Origin: Mesorhizobium sp. WSM3860
Lineage (GTDB): Bacteria; Pseudomonadota; Alphaproteobacteria; Rhizobiales; Rhizobiaceae
NCBI RefSeq assembly: GCF_002294995.1
Contig: NZ_NSGF01000003.1
Coordinates: 248,001 to 312,000 of the forward strand
Direction of reading: 5' to 3'
Length of the DNA stretch: 64,000 nucleotides
Shown: positions 38,701 through 47,690 of the stretch, in pieces
How the letters are laid out: every line of letters starts with the position of its first letter
Numbering within the stretch: position 1 is the first letter of the stretch
Made by a program: the position numbers and the translations under genes
Notes under the pieces: generated by a model
What the model was told of the DNA's origin: nothing
The model's database searches: none
Seen by the model: the letters and a program-made list of their open reading frames with translations, nothing else

Positions 38701-39523
38701 CGGCGGCCACAAGGTGTATCTCAGGACCGGCGAGTTCGACGACGGCCGCCTCGGCGAGATCTTCATCGACATGCACAAGGAAGGTGCTGCCTTCCGCGCC
38801 ATGATGAACAACTTCGCCATCGCCATCTCGCTCGGCCTGCAATATGGCGTGCCGCTCGACGAATATGTCGAGGCCTTCACCTTCACCAAGTTCGAGCCGG
38901 CCGGCATGGTGCAGGGCAACGACGCGATCAAGAACGCCACGTCGATCCTCGACTACGTGTTCCGCGAACTTGCCGTCTCCTATCTCGGCCGCCACGACCT
39001 CGCCCATGTCGACCAGTCGGACTTCGACAAGACCGCGCTCGGCCGAGGCATCACCGAAGGCAAGGCGACGCCCTTCTCCAAAGGCCTCTATCGCGGCGCC
39101 TCGCCGGTGAAGCTGGTGTCGGCTGCTGGTTCAGACCCGAAGGGTTTTGGCGGCTCAGCCCCGACGACGGCCCCTGCCCGCTCGGCGCCCACCGCCTTCG
39201 CCGGCTCCAACGTGCTGGCGCTGAAGCCGGCAAGCGACGAGGCGATCGCCTACAAGCGCGACTATGAGGAGCGCGCCCGGGAACTGGCCGAGGAGATGGT
39301 GGAAGAGGAAGCCGAGGCCGCCGGCGGGGCCGAGGCCCTCTTCACCGACGCCGCCGCCAACGAAGCGGCTGAGGCGAAGAAGCTCGCCGCGACCAGACGC
39401 CAGCAGTCGCTGCTGCAAGGCTACACCGGCAACGAATGTTCGGAATGCCACAACTTCACCATGGTGCGGAACGGCACCTGCGAGAAGTGTGACACCTGCG
39501 GCTCGACGAGCGGGTGCAGCTGA
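35732..39523 (+). CDS. nrdJ: Vitamin B12-dependent ribonucleotide reductase (class II)
   Basis: A 1263-residue adenosylcobalamin-dependent reductase making deoxynucleotides without oxygen dependence. The N-terminus MRIERRFTK and the block [13 protein letters not shown] are typical. The active-site motif [20 protein letters not shown] supplies the Asn/Cys/Glu triad. The extended C-terminus ends in a Cys-rich tail (NECSECHNF and [13 protein letters not shown]), which carries reducing equivalents or zinc. It is the long NrdJ form of alphaproteobacteria, transcribed alone, with candidate NrdR control upstream and a strong terminator downstream. Confidence 0.96.
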   Translation: MRIERRFTKPGQAGQEGAAYAEIEFRKALSEIKNPDGSVVFRLDNIDVPAQFSQVAADILAQKYFRKAGVPARLKKVEENDVPSFLWRSVADETELAKLPEAERYGSETDARQVFDRLSGTWTYWGWKGGYFKSEEDARAFRDELAYMLATQRVAPNSPQWFNTGLHWAYGIDGPSQGHFYVDPFTGKLTKSKSSYEHPQPHACFIQGVQDDLVNEGGIMDLWVREARLFKYGSGTGSNFSLLRGEGEKLSGGGRSSGLMSFLKIGDRAAGAIKSGGTTRRAAKMVIVDVDHPDIEEFIDWKVNEEQKVASLVTGSKIVKKHLEAIMKACVNCEGHDDDCFDPAINTALKREIKAAKKDAVPENYIYRVIQFARQGYTSMSFKTYDTDWDSDAYLTVSGQNSNNSVSLKDNFLRAVEADGDWQLTARKDGKALKTLKARDLWEKIGYAAWASADPGLHFNTTMNDWHTCASAGAIRASNPCSEYMFLDDTACNLASINLLPYRNADGTIDIATYEHTVRLWTIVLEISVMMAQFPSKEIAKLSYEYRTLGLGYANIGGLLMTSGIPYDSDEGRAICAALTAIMTGTAYATSAEMAAELGAFPDYDRNAQNMLRVMRNHRRAAYGDKDGYEKLAVNPVPLVASDLKQQALAEHARAAWDRAIELGEEHGYRNAQATVIAPTGTIGLVMDCDTTGIEPDFALVKFKKLAGGGYFKIINRAVPEALRTLGYSESQIAEIEAYAVGHGNLNQAPDINPGSLKAKGFSDDKIAALNAALRSAFDIKFVFNQWTLGADWVKETLGFTDEQLGDFSFEMLPALGFSRKDIEAANIHVCGAMTLEGAPFLKAEHLAVFDCASPCGKIGKRSLSINSHILMMAAAQPFISGAISKTINMPNEATVEDAKNAYMLSWKLALKANALYRDGSKLSQPLNASLLADGEEDEDEAVEQLIAAPAAQRAVQVTEKIVERVIERLYRDREKLPNRRKGYTQKAVVGGHKVYLRTGEFDDGRLGEIFIDMHKEGAAFRAMMNNFAIAISLGLQYGVPLDEYVEAFTFTKFEPAGMVQGNDAIKNATSILDYVFRELAVSYLGRHDLAHVDQSDFDKTALGRGITEGKATPFSKGLYRGASPVKLVSAAGSDPKGFGGSAPTTAPARSAPTAFAGSNVLALKPASDEAIAYKRDYEERARELAEEMVEEEAEAAGGAEALFTDAAANEAAEAKKLAATRRQQSLLQGYTGNECSECHNFTMVRNGTCEKCDTCGSTSGCS

Positions 39524-39551
39524 GGGCGTCAACCAGACTGATAGGCATAGG

Positions 39552-39583
39552 CGAATAGGGCATCGAGGATGCCCTATTCGTTT
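39552..39583 (+). terminator. Intrinsic terminator of nrdJ
   Basis: A perfect 13-bp inverted repeat (CGAATAGGGCATC at 39552-39564, loop GAG, GATGCCCTATTCG at 39568-39580) followed by TTTG, 28 bp after the nrdJ stop. It also covers an in-frame ATG (39569) of the following gene remnant, which is therefore probably not the real start. Confidence 0.85.
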
Positions 39584-39589
39584 GTAAAC

Positions 39590-40250
39590 ATGATATTTCC
39601 GTACCCGATCACGTTGTCGAACTTCAGATCGATCGCTGCTGCGATTGAAATTCCCTTTTCTAAGAAAATTAGCTTCGTAGTAGGGCCTAACAACGTTGGA
39701 AAATCGAACGTACTTCGTTTTCTTGCGGTACTATTTAATCGCGCCGAAGCATCCCTAAGTGACACTTATGACTTTCCGAATAATGATAAAGCCATCTCGC
39801 TATCCGTTACTGTAGACGAAAAATACATCCGGGAAAAACTATCTGGACTGGTCAATGCCAGCAGATATTTATCGTTTGACGACTAAGGCGGTTACCGTCT
39901 CGCGGTCTTTTGCAGTGGTCATCGACAGTGATCGAAAGCCAGACCGCCCTAACTTGAATGCCACAAAGTCCCGCGTGAAACTCGAGGTTGAGCGGGAGGG
40001 CGGATTCTGTTGGATAACCGAAGGCAGAGAAATTGAGAACTACCTTCCGCGTCAAGTAATTGAATCAGTCGCTTCAGATGTTGCTGGGGTGACCATTCAA
40101 GAAGACAAGCGCGAGCAAATCTTGAATCCAGAAAAGGTGAATAAGGCAGATTTTGCGCGGAAAGCCGTCTCTATAAAATCGGACGAATGGCCATTGGATT
40201 TGAAGAAGATGATGACGGAACTGGTGACCAGAATCCGGGCTGCTCGGTAG
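39590..40250 (+). pseudogene. Internally deleted OLD-family ATPase/TOPRIM endonuclease remnant
   Basis: Two out-of-frame pieces of one ancestral gene. The 5' piece (39590-39886) encodes an AAA/ABC-type start: ITLSNFRSI, then Walker A VGPNNVGKSNVLRFL. The 3' piece (open from 39855 to 40250) encodes a TOPRIM-like end: FAVVIDSDRKPDRP with an acidic DSD motif, then EGREIENYLPR. In intact OLD/AbiEii-like nucleases these domains are separated by several hundred residues, so the middle has been lost near 39880-39890 with a frame change. Base composition is much AT-richer than the flanks, suggesting horizontal acquisition, perhaps as an anti-phage gene. Confidence 0.72.
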
Positions 40251-40273
40251 CTGATGCTCAGCGAAAAGTCTCT

Positions 40274-40645
40274 ATGATCGACCACATCACCATCGAAGTA
40301 AGCAACCTCAAGATGAGCAAGCTCTTCTACGAGAAGGCTTTCGCGCCCTTGGGCTACAGCCTCTCCTTCGGCAAGGAAGGCGTGTTCTGGGCCTTCGATG
40401 TCGGCAATGGCTGTCTGTTCGAGATCCAGCGCTCCGGCGAGAAACCGCCGCTCACCCATCTGCATGTCGCTTTCCGCGTGAAGAGCAAGGCGGAGGTCGA
40501 TGCGTTCTATCGGGCGGCGCTCGAGGCGGGCGCGAAGGACAATGGCGCGCCCGGGCCGCGTACGGACTATGCGGAGAACTACTATGCCTGTTTCGTGCTC
40601 GATCCGGATGGCTACAACATCGAGGCAATGGTAAACGGGGCGTAG
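40274..40645 (+). CDS. VOC/glyoxalase superfamily protein
   Basis: A 123-residue vicinal-oxygen-chelate fold protein: MIDHITIEVSNLKMSKLFYEKA opening, AFDVGNGCLFEIQ middle and FVLDPDGYNIEAM ending. The likely metal ligands are His4, His68 or His70 (LTHLHV) and the terminal Glu. ATG 40274 starts the domain directly; a longer reading would run into the OLD remnant. Substrate unknown. Confidence 0.87.
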   Translation: MIDHITIEVSNLKMSKLFYEKAFAPLGYSLSFGKEGVFWAFDVGNGCLFEIQRSGEKPPLTHLHVAFRVKSKAEVDAFYRAALEAGAKDNGAPGPRTDYAENYYACFVLDPDGYNIEAMVNGA

Positions 40646-40668
40646 TGCGGCAGCGCCCCCTCCGCTTC

Positions 40669-40825
40669 GTCATTCCAGGGCGGAGCAAGGAGCGAAGCGA
40701 CGCGCGCAGACCCTGGAATCCATTCCGTGACCTTGAAGCGTTGCCGCGATGGAGAATTCTGCTCCGTTTGCACTCGTCGTCGAAGTCACGGCATGGATCC
40801 TCGAGTCAAGCTCGAGGATGACGAT
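40669..40825. repeat. Mosaic of palindromic intergenic repeats
   Basis: Two inverted repeats: ATTCCAGGG (40672-40680) with CCCTGGAAT (40711-40719), and a perfect ATCCTCGAG-TCAAG-CTCGAGGAT (40797-40819). Similar palindromes are widespread in Mesorhizobium intergenic sequence. No gene was seen between 40646 and 40868. Confidence 0.65.
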
Positions 40826-40868
40826 GGCGCGCGGCGATCATCCTCTTCGCTGCGGGAGAAAAGGCCTC

Positions 40869-41351
40869 TCAATCCTTGAACGTGATCCCGTATTTCGCCG
40901 CCTGTTCCTTGGGCATGTCGGCGAGCGCCTGGCGCACCGTGTAGCCGCCATAGACGTCGCCGCCGTTGCGGATCATCCAGTCCTCGACATCGGCTTCGGC
41001 CACCGTCATGCGGTCGCCCATCTTGTACTGGTTGCCGTTGACCGGCTTGTCGGCCAGCAGGCCGACGAAGTGGCCGTCGCTGAAGCCAACAAGCTGCATC
41101 CAGATGTGCTCGGTGGCGCCGTTCTGGGTCAGCGGGAATTTCACCGTGTAGGTGCCGGGCGTGCGGGCGGCCATCAACTCATGGAAGCGCGGCAGCGTCG
41201 AATGGCCCTTGGCCTTGGCGCCCTGCATCGCCTCATCGGTGGTGGAATAGGCGACCACATTGTCGGAGGGCGTACTGCTGCGCAGGTGCGAATTGAAAAA
41301 TCCGTAGCCGGCGGCGGCCACCACAGCGGCAGTAACAATCAGTTTGCGCAT
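40869..41351 (-). CDS. DUF2314 (YegJ-like) exported protein
   Basis: A 160-residue protein with an N-terminal hydrophobic signal/anchor (MRKLIVTAAVVAAAGYGFF) and a DUF2314 domain recognised from VKFPLTQNGATEHIWMQLVGF, DGHFVGLLADKPVNGNQ and the closing GGDVYGGYTVRQALADM. ATG 41351 has a strong GGAGGGG site. Function unknown. Confidence 0.8.
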   Translation of the reverse strand: MRKLIVTAAVVAAAGYGFFNSHLRSSTPSDNVVAYSTTDEAMQGAKAKGHSTLPRFHELMAARTPGTYTVKFPLTQNGATEHIWMQLVGFSDGHFVGLLADKPVNGNQYKMGDRMTVAEADVEDWMIRNGGDVYGGYTVRQALADMPKEQAAKYGITFKD

Positions 41352-41492
41352 AGACCCCTCCAAGACGCGATCACGAACACGTTACCGAAAGGGCGTTGCC
41401 GCACCGCTAAGGGACACAGTGAGTTGATGGTTAGGAAAATGCCGAAATTGCCGTCGATTGCCGGCCTGGCGCCGGCGGTGAAGCAGAAGGCC

Positions 41493-42632
41493 TCAATCCG
41501 CGTCGGCCACCATCTGGCCGCCGCCCAGCCACCTGCGCCACTGCCGCTCGTCGCCATGGAAGACATTGAGGTCGATGCGACCGCTCACGCCATGCGAGAG
41601 GCCGGAGCCCGAATATTGCCAGAACAGCCATTTGCGGCCCGGGTAGACCTTTGACGGATGGGCGGCCACCGCGCGCAGCCAGAACGGATAGTCGAGGAAT
41701 GCGCCGCGCAGATTGTCGCGATAAAAATCCGGCGACGTGTAGATGATGGGCCGCTGGCCGTAATGGCGCTCCAGCTTGTCCATGAATACCTGCATCTTCT
41801 CCAGCACCTTCTGGCGCGAAGGCCGGCGCTTGCAGGAGGACTCGCCGTTCCACTCGACGTCGATGACCGGCGGCAGCGCACCTTGGACCCGCGGCACGTT
41901 GCGGATGAACCAGTCGGCCTGCTCGCCGGCGGTGCGGCACCAGTAGAAGAAATGATAGGCGCCGCGCTTCAGCCCGGCGGCATCGGCGCCGCGCCAGTTT
42001 TTCATGAACATCGGATCGAGATGGTCGCCGCCGTCGGTCGCCTTGATGTAGGCGAAGTTGGCGCCCTGGGCGCGCAGCTTTTGCCAGTTGATGTTGCCCT
42101 GCCAGCGCGACACGTCGACGCCATGGACGGCAAGGTGCCTGGGCGAGGCGCGGCCGAAATTGATCGGCTTGGCATCGCGGAAAGCATAGCGGGTGACAGG
42201 CCCGGCAAGCATCGCGGGCGCTGCGCGCGACAGCCGCTTCGGCGGGGAGACGAGTGCTGCGGCCTCGACCGGCGGCTCGACCGTCTCCGGCAGGTTCGGC
42301 GCCGGGAATGCCACCGTCTCTTCCTCGGCGAGGCCGAAGGGACGCGAGTTCCCGTCGTCGGGACTCGCGTTGTCCTCGTCAACGCGAGCATTCTGGTCGC
42401 CAGGCAGCGACGCCGGCGGCCTGATGCGCGCGGCGCCCGCCATGGAAACGGTCTCCACCGTCGTCGCAGCGTCGGCGGTCTTCACTGCCTTCGTTACCGG
42501 CGCGCTTGGCCGCACGACCGAACTGGTCGTCTCGTTCGACGGCATCTGCAAGGCATCGACGCCCGAGGTGGACGAGCAGCCGGCAAGGCAAAGCGCTGCG
42601 AGCACGAAACTGACGACGCCAAAAATCCGCAT
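41493..42632 (-). CDS. Glycoside hydrolase family 25 lysozyme-like lipoprotein
   Basis: A 379-residue protein with lipobox LAGC near residue 18, an unstructured linker (about 20-165) and a GH25 domain (about 165-379). GH25 hallmarks are HGVDVSRWQGNINW, YIKATDGGDHLD, AYHFFYW, the catalytic DVEWN and the late YTSPDFY and LFWQYSGSG blocks. It would cleave peptidoglycan glycan strands from the periplasmic side. ATG 42632 is chosen over an upstream ATG because it starts the lipoprotein signal. Confidence 0.9.
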   Translation of the reverse strand: MRIFGVVSFVLAALCLAGCSSTSGVDALQMPSNETTSSVVRPSAPVTKAVKTADAATTVETVSMAGAARIRPPASLPGDQNARVDEDNASPDDGNSRPFGLAEEETVAFPAPNLPETVEPPVEAAALVSPPKRLSRAAPAMLAGPVTRYAFRDAKPINFGRASPRHLAVHGVDVSRWQGNINWQKLRAQGANFAYIKATDGGDHLDPMFMKNWRGADAAGLKRGAYHFFYWCRTAGEQADWFIRNVPRVQGALPPVIDVEWNGESSCKRRPSRQKVLEKMQVFMDKLERHYGQRPIIYTSPDFYRDNLRGAFLDYPFWLRAVAAHPSKVYPGRKWLFWQYSGSGLSHGVSGRIDLNVFHGDERQWRRWLGGGQMVADAD

Positions 42633-42928
42633 CTTGACCTGTACGCAAAACAAAACAGACCGAGGGCAGGAACAGCGCCACCGGAAGCGCCATTCCTAAT
42701 GAGAAATTACCAACAAAGTTTGAATCAAAATTTACTTTTGGTCCGGGGAAGCGATTCGCGACCGGCCGCGCCAACGTGAATCCGGGAAGCCGCGGACCTG
42801 ATCGGAACGTTGCGGACTCCGCCACAACCGACGTCTTGGGGAATGGGGTGTAACCCTGCCCCAATTCGTACCCATATAGGGGGCTCGCCAGATGCGTTTG
42901 AAACGCTCCGACCCAAGGATTGTCACCA

Positions 42929-43900
42929 ATGTCGAAATCACGGACGATCAAAGTTGCGTCGATCCTCCTGATCCTGCTGATGGCGCTTGGAAGCGTGTCC
43001 ATCGGCACCGCGGAGGCGCGTATGGGCGGCAGTTTCGGCAGCCGCGGCAGCAGGACCTTCCAGGCCCCTGCTCCGACGAAGACAGCGCCCTATACCGCGC
43101 CCGTGACGCGCTCGATGACTCCCAACACCACCCAATCGATCCCGCCGGCGCAGTCGTTTCCAGGCCAGCCGCGCCCGGGATTCTGGAACGGGTTCGGTGG
43201 AGGCTTTGTCGGCGGCCTGGTCGGCGGACTGCTCTTCAACGGCCTGTTCGGCATGATGCTCGGCCATGGCTTCGGCGGCATCGGCGGTGGCTTCAGCTTC
43301 ATCTTCCAGCTGCTGCTGATCGGCGGCCTCACCATGCTGGCGATGCGATTTTTCAGCCGCGACAACGCCGCGCCGGCCAATATGAGAAGCTCCGCCATTC
43401 CCTTCGGCCGGCAAGACTGGGGAGGCGCGCAGCCCGGCTACCCATCCCGCGCCACGGGTTTGGGCGCGGCCGGCGCACCCGGCGCTGACGAAATCGGCAT
43501 CACGGACGCGGATCGGAATGCGTTCGAAAATATCCTCGGCGACGTGCAGGCTGCGTTCAGTCGTGAAGACCATCAGGGATTGCGGCGGCTGACGACGCCC
43601 GAAATGGTTTCCTATCTTTCTGAGGAGTTGGCGGACAACGCCACCCATGGCCTCAAGAACGACGTGACCAATATTGAATTGCTGGAAGCCGATATTGCGG
43701 AGGCGTGGCGGGAGGGCACCCGCGACTACGCCACGGCGGCAATGCGCTGGTCGGCCATCGATGTCATGCGCAACCGCCAGACCGGCGCCGTCGAAAAGGG
43801 CGATCCCGACAATCCGGTCGAAGCGACCGAACTGTGGACCTTCACCCGCGAACGTGGCGGGCCGTGGCTGCTGTCCGCGATCCAGGATGCATCCAGCTAA
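42929..43900 (+). CDS. Tim44-like domain membrane protein
   Basis: A 323-residue protein: signal peptide (about residues 1-31, cut after TAEA), a Ser/Pro/Thr-rich stretch, a Gly-rich double membrane segment (about 88-140, GFVGGLVGGLLFNGLFG and FIFQLLLIGGLTMLAM) and a C-terminal Tim44/NTF2-like domain (about 190-323). Bacterial TimA-type Tim44 homologues are inner-membrane proteins of unclear role. ATG 42929 is preferred to a TTG three codons upstream. Confidence 0.85.
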   Translation: MSKSRTIKVASILLILLMALGSVSIGTAEARMGGSFGSRGSRTFQAPAPTKTAPYTAPVTRSMTPNTTQSIPPAQSFPGQPRPGFWNGFGGGFVGGLVGGLLFNGLFGMMLGHGFGGIGGGFSFIFQLLLIGGLTMLAMRFFSRDNAAPANMRSSAIPFGRQDWGGAQPGYPSRATGLGAAGAPGADEIGITDADRNAFENILGDVQAAFSREDHQGLRRLTTPEMVSYLSEELADNATHGLKNDVTNIELLEADIAEAWREGTRDYATAAMRWSAIDVMRNRQTGAVEKGDPDNPVEATELWTFTRERGGPWLLSAIQDASS

Positions 43901-43923
43901 ACGCAAGAGCATCGCGCGCAAGG

Positions 43924-43955
43924 GCACCGCTGCGCTTTCGTGTCGCGGTGCTTTC
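43924..43955 (+). terminator. Possible terminator after the Tim44-like gene
   Basis: GCACCGC (43924-43930) pairs with GCGGTGC (43945-43951), followed by TTTCG. It is a moderate stem with a short U-tract, 23 bp after the stop. Confidence 0.45.
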
Positions 43956-43978
43956 GCAGCCTGATCGGCAGCTAGTGC

Positions 43979-44770
43979 CTATCCATCTTTCCTGAACACG
44001 CCGATCATCGGCCCGAGATTCCAGAAGTCGTCGTTGCGGCCGATGGCCGGCGCATAGAGGCTGGAGATCGAGCCGTCGAGGAACAGCGCGTTGGGACAGC
44101 CGAGCTCGTCACGGAACAGCCGCGCGAATTCGTGGAACGTCACCACGTCGTTCGAGATGGCGAAGACGACGACTCCGTCGCCACGCACGCCGACGCCGTC
44201 GCGGATTTTTCGCGAAGGGCTGCCGGCCTGGAATTTCGGATGCAGCTTGCCGTCGATGACCAGCATCGGCCCGGACTGGGTGGCATAGTCCACCTTCGGG
44301 ACACGCTTCAAATAGTCCTTCGTCGCGCGAACGCCGGCCTTGCCGTCGCTAAGATAGAAGATGCCGTTGGGCTGCATCGAGAAATTGCCGGAGCCGGCCC
44401 CTGTCTTCGCCGACGCGATCTGCTGCCCGCGCTCGACATAGAGACCGACCGGCGCGAGATTGGGATGGTACATGCCGGCATTGATGCCGAAGAGCATGGT
44501 GCGTCCGGCGGCCTGCTGGGCACTTCGAAGATTGTGCAGCGACTGGTAGGGCTTGCCGTCGGGATCCTTCCAGAACAGCTCGATCGAGTAATGCTTCGGG
44601 TCCGTCTCGCAGACGAGATAGGTCGCGGTCTCGAAGGTGTGATTGCGGCATGGCGGCAGCGCTGCGAGCCATTGGCTAAGCCCCAGGCCCGCACCAACCA
44701 CTGCCGGCACCGCCGATTTCACCAGCGCTGCCAGCAAAGGCAGCGATTGCAGCAGCGTTGCGATATCCAT
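43979..44770 (-). CDS. Phosphodiester glycosidase family protein (NAGPA/DUF2233 domain)
   Basis: A 263-residue exported protein with an N-terminal hydrophobic segment (about residues 8-36). The domain carries FGINAGMYHPNLAPVGLYVERG, FSMQPNGIFYLS, TQSGPMLVIDGKLHP and CPNALFLDGSISSLYAP, the pattern of the NAGPA-like phosphodiester glycosidase family, which in eukaryotes uncovers mannose 6-phosphate. Its bacterial role is not established; an exopolysaccharide or lipid glycan target is conceivable. Confidence 0.85.
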   Translation of the reverse strand: MDIATLLQSLPLLAALVKSAVPAVVGAGLGLSQWLAALPPCRNHTFETATYLVCETDPKHYSIELFWKDPDGKPYQSLHNLRSAQQAAGRTMLFGINAGMYHPNLAPVGLYVERGQQIASAKTGAGSGNFSMQPNGIFYLSDGKAGVRATKDYLKRVPKVDYATQSGPMLVIDGKLHPKFQAGSPSRKIRDGVGVRGDGVVVFAISNDVVTFHEFARLFRDELGCPNALFLDGSISSLYAPAIGRNDDFWNLGPMIGVFRKDG

Positions 44771-44828
44771 AGGCGCACCCGAAGCGAAGCAGGTTCAGGT
44801 GCCGGTATAGCGGATTCGGTGAAAGCCT

Positions 44829-45701
44829 CTAGCTCAACCAGCCGGCGGCGACGCCGATCAACAGCACGACGCCGAGCAGGCCGCGATAGATGACGAAGGG
44901 CCAGGCGGAAAAGTGCTCGAGCACGCGCATCAGTCCCCATATGGCGAAGAAGGCCGAGATCGAGGCGACGACGAGGCCGACGGCTAGGACCGACCAGCCA
45001 TGAGCGCCGAGGTGGATCTTGTGCAGTTCCCAAAGCTCCTTCAGACCGGCCAACGCGATTGCCGGCAGGCCAAGCAGGAAGGAAAGCCGCGCCGCCTCCG
45101 GGCGGGCGTAGCCAAGGCCCAGCGCCGCCGTCAGCGTCGATCCCGAGCGCGACACGCCGGGAATGAGCGCGCCAACCTGGGCAACGCCGACGAGTAACGC
45201 ATCGAGCACCGAGACCTTGTCCAGGGTCAGCCTGTGGCGGGCATAGATTTCCGACAGCGCAAGCAGCACGGCCATGGCGATGCAGGCCCAGCCGATCACG
45301 GCCAGGCCGCGCAGCGGCGAGTTGCAAGCATTGAGCACGCTGGATAGGGCAAGGCCGGCGATGACGATCGGAACGGTGGCAAGCACTATGCCGATCGCCA
45401 GGCGGAAATAGCGGTTGGCATAGTCGCGACGGGCCAGCGCCGCCAGCGACCCCACCGCGACTTCCCTGACATCGCTCCAGAAATAGCTGATCACCGCGGC
45501 AAGGGCCGCGAGTTGCATGGCGGCAGAAAAGGCCGAGCCCGGGTCCTGCCAGCCAAGCACGGCGGGCACGACGCGCATATGCGCCGTCGAAGAGATCGGC
45601 AGCAATTCGGTGATGCCTTGCACGATGCCGAGAAATGCCACCTTGGCGTAGCCCAGGCCGACAAAGCCGGTATCCAATCCCTGCATGCAGACGTCGGTCA
45701 T
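44829..45701 (-). CDS. uppP: Undecaprenyl-diphosphate phosphatase
   Basis: A 290-residue membrane enzyme that recycles the lipid carrier of cell-wall synthesis. The two catalytic blocks are present: GIVQGITELLPISSTAHM and ALIPGVSRSGSTLTA, with about eight hydrophobic helices. ATG 45701 has an AAAGGACAGG site and is chosen over an upstream in-frame start. It is divergent from a GNAT gene with 187 bp between them. Confidence 0.95.
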   Translation of the reverse strand: MTDVCMQGLDTGFVGLGYAKVAFLGIVQGITELLPISSTAHMRVVPAVLGWQDPGSAFSAAMQLAALAAVISYFWSDVREVAVGSLAALARRDYANRYFRLAIGIVLATVPIVIAGLALSSVLNACNSPLRGLAVIGWACIAMAVLLALSEIYARHRLTLDKVSVLDALLVGVAQVGALIPGVSRSGSTLTAALGLGYARPEAARLSFLLGLPAIALAGLKELWELHKIHLGAHGWSVLAVGLVVASISAFFAIWGLMRVLEHFSAWPFVIYRGLLGVVLLIGVAAGWLS

Positions 45702-45818
45702 CCCTGTCCTTTCCCCGGCGAAGAATGAATTGTGATGCGCAAAGCCCCTCAAGGACAGGCTTAGCCTCACGATCCGGGGAATCCAATTCACGGATTTGTA
45801 AGGTGCCGCTAATCCTGC

Positions 45819-45870
45819 TTGACAGCAGGCGCCTCCATATTACCATTCCCTAATCTTACACTGTAAGATC
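45819..45870 (+). promoter_or_regulatory. Promoter with operator-like palindrome before the GNAT gene
   Basis: A near-consensus promoter, TTGACA (45819-45824), a 17-bp spacer and TACCAT (45842-45847), is followed directly by a perfect 17-bp palindrome ATCTTACA-C-TGTAAGAT (45854-45870) lying over the expected transcription start. The GNAT ATG (45889) has a GGAGGAGG site downstream. The layout fits repressor control; the TTACA/TGTAA arms resemble TetR-family operators, but no regulator gene is adjacent. Confidence 0.7.
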
Positions 45871-45888
45871 GATCGGAGGAGGACAAGC

Positions 45889-46800
45889 ATGTCGACTGCC
45901 GCCCTCTCGGAACTGCAGCCGGTCGTCCCGCCGGTATCGCACCATCCGGAAATCGGGATCGAGGAGGTCTCGCGTGATCTGAGCCGCGCCATCGAGCGCG
46001 CCGAGGTCAATGCCTGGCTCGATCTCTACGATGCCGCGCCCACGGAATTCACCGCGCGGCACGGCTTGTCGCTCGCCCGCGACGGCGACCTCGTCTGGAC
46101 CACCTGCACGACGATCCCGTTCATCCATTTCAACTGCGTGAAGAACATCGGCGTCGACGGCCCGGCCACCGAAGATCAGCTCGATTCGCTGCTGGCGCAT
46201 TACCGCGCGGCCGGCATCTTGCGGCCGTGGTTCTACACAAGCCCGCACACCGAGCCTTCCCGGCTGCGCTGCTGGCTGGAAGCGCGCGGGCTGCAGCATC
46301 AGAGCGGCTGGGAGCGAATTTTTCGCGACGCAACGCCGCTGCCGGCCGAACCGCTGTTCTCGGCAGACGATCTGTCGGTCGAAGAGATTACGCCTAAGAG
46401 CGCTCCCGAATGGGCTTCTTTCATCGATGCGAAATACAGGCTGCCCACCTCGCCCTGGCTCTTGGCTCTGGTCGGCCGCGAGGGCTGGCGTCACTACACG
46501 CTGAAACGTGATGGCGCGGTGGCTGCCGTGCGCTCACTGTTCATCTCGGATGGCGCCGCCTGGAGCGGGATCGAGGCCCCGGTGCCTGGCATCATGGCGC
46601 CGAGCTTCGACCTCGACGCCATGCTTTGCGAAAGGCTGGTCCGCGACGGCATAGCCGCCGGCGCAACACTGTTCGTCGCCGATATCGAGGCGCCGCGCCC
46701 CGAACGCAACGGTCCGGCCTACCGCAACTACGCCCGGCTCGGCTTCAAGCTCGCCTATACCCGCGACCATTACAGCTATTTGCCGGCGCATTCTGGCTGA
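45889..46800 (+). CDS. GNAT family N-acetyltransferase
   Basis: A 303-residue protein with two GNAT-like halves. The first half has IPFIHFNCVKNIGVDG; the second half has ISDGAAWSGIEAPVPGIM and ends with the acceptor-loop-like RNGPAYRNYARLGFKLAYTRDHY. The acetyl-acceptor is unknown. It is transcribed alone from a promoter with a palindromic operator candidate. Confidence 0.8.
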   Translation: MSTAALSELQPVVPPVSHHPEIGIEEVSRDLSRAIERAEVNAWLDLYDAAPTEFTARHGLSLARDGDLVWTTCTTIPFIHFNCVKNIGVDGPATEDQLDSLLAHYRAAGILRPWFYTSPHTEPSRLRCWLEARGLQHQSGWERIFRDATPLPAEPLFSADDLSVEEITPKSAPEWASFIDAKYRLPTSPWLLALVGREGWRHYTLKRDGAVAAVRSLFISDGAAWSGIEAPVPGIMAPSFDLDAMLCERLVRDGIAAGATLFVADIEAPRPERNGPAYRNYARLGFKLAYTRDHYSYLPAHSG

Positions 46801-46824
46801 CGGACGCGCCGGCCATTTGACGGC

Positions 46825-47037
46825 CTAGCGATGCAGCCATTGCATGAGGCAGGTCTTGGCCACGACATGCGCCGGAGGCACGACCGGATGATCGATACGC
46901 CTGTGCGTTTCCGCCCTGTCGCGCACCTGCTCCAGCAGCATGCGAAGCTCCGCCGGGCGCACATGGTCGCGTTCCATCACGAGTTGAATCATCGGGTCGT
47001 TCAAAAGCTCGTCCAGGGTGTTGATGCGCTCGCTCAT
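46825..47037 (-). CDS. Small conserved hypothetical protein
   Basis: A 70-residue soluble helical protein (starts MSERINTLDELLNDPMIQLV). ATG 47037 has a strong GAGGAGG site 6 bp upstream and the codon use fits the neighbours, supporting a real gene. It lacks any recognised domain. It is convergent with the GNAT gene, 24 bp away. Confidence 0.65.
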   Translation of the reverse strand: MSERINTLDELLNDPMIQLVMERDHVRPAELRMLLEQVRDRAETHRRIDHPVVPPAHVVAKTCLMQWLHR

Positions 47038-47164
47038 CCGTCGCCTCCTCGATGCCGGCCCGCAGGCGTTAGATAGGCAGCCAATGATGGCCCGCCAATG
47101 ACGCTTTGTCGGCTATCTCGTGAATCGAAGATGAAATTTTTGTGCAGGCCTGCGTCGCAATGAC

Positions 47165-47560
47165 TCAGGCCGGAGGCGCGCCCTCATATTGCGGCAGGCC
47201 GTCGTCGAGCCGCACCCAGGGCTGTTTCGAAGCGGTCCAGAAATGCATGTCAGGGTTGAACACCGAAGGATCGTCCAATGAGCCCGACGTGACGCCGAGG
47301 ATACCCCTGGAGTCACGTCGTGAAAACATCGTCGTGCCGCAGGCCGGACAGAAGCCGCGCTTGAGGTCCGGCGAGGAATTGATCGTCGCTACCGGCCCCT
47401 CGATCGAGACATCATCGATGCGGAACAGGAGCCGCGCGTTGAAGGCGGCGCCGATCGCCTTCTGGCAAAGCCGGCAATGGCAGACGCGCTCGTTGATCGG
47501 TTCGGCCTCGGCGCGATAGCGCACCGTGCCACACAGGCATCCGCCGTGGTATTTCGCCAT
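47165..47560 (-). CDS. GFA/CENP-V family zinc-binding protein
   Basis: A 131-residue protein of the glutathione-dependent formaldehyde-activating (GFA) family. Zinc ligands are in GGCLCGTVRY, CHCRLCQ and FCPACGT, as in other members. Most family members are not formaldehyde enzymes, so the function is unknown. An upstream ATG (47566) two codons earlier is also possible. Confidence 0.9.
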   Translation of the reverse strand: MAKYHGGCLCGTVRYRAEAEPINERVCHCRLCQKAIGAAFNARLLFRIDDVSIEGPVATINSSPDLKRGFCPACGTTMFSRRDSRGILGVTSGSLDDPSVFNPDMHFWTASKQPWVRLDDGLPQYEGAPPA

Positions 47561-47690
47561 TTCCAAGTACCCGATTGATTAGAAACGCGGGCACGGTAGC
47601 CGCGAACATCGCAGCGTCAATTAAAAAGCATTGATAGGACGCGATCGCTCACGGTGATGCCGGGCCGACACGGCAACAGATAGGATGGCG

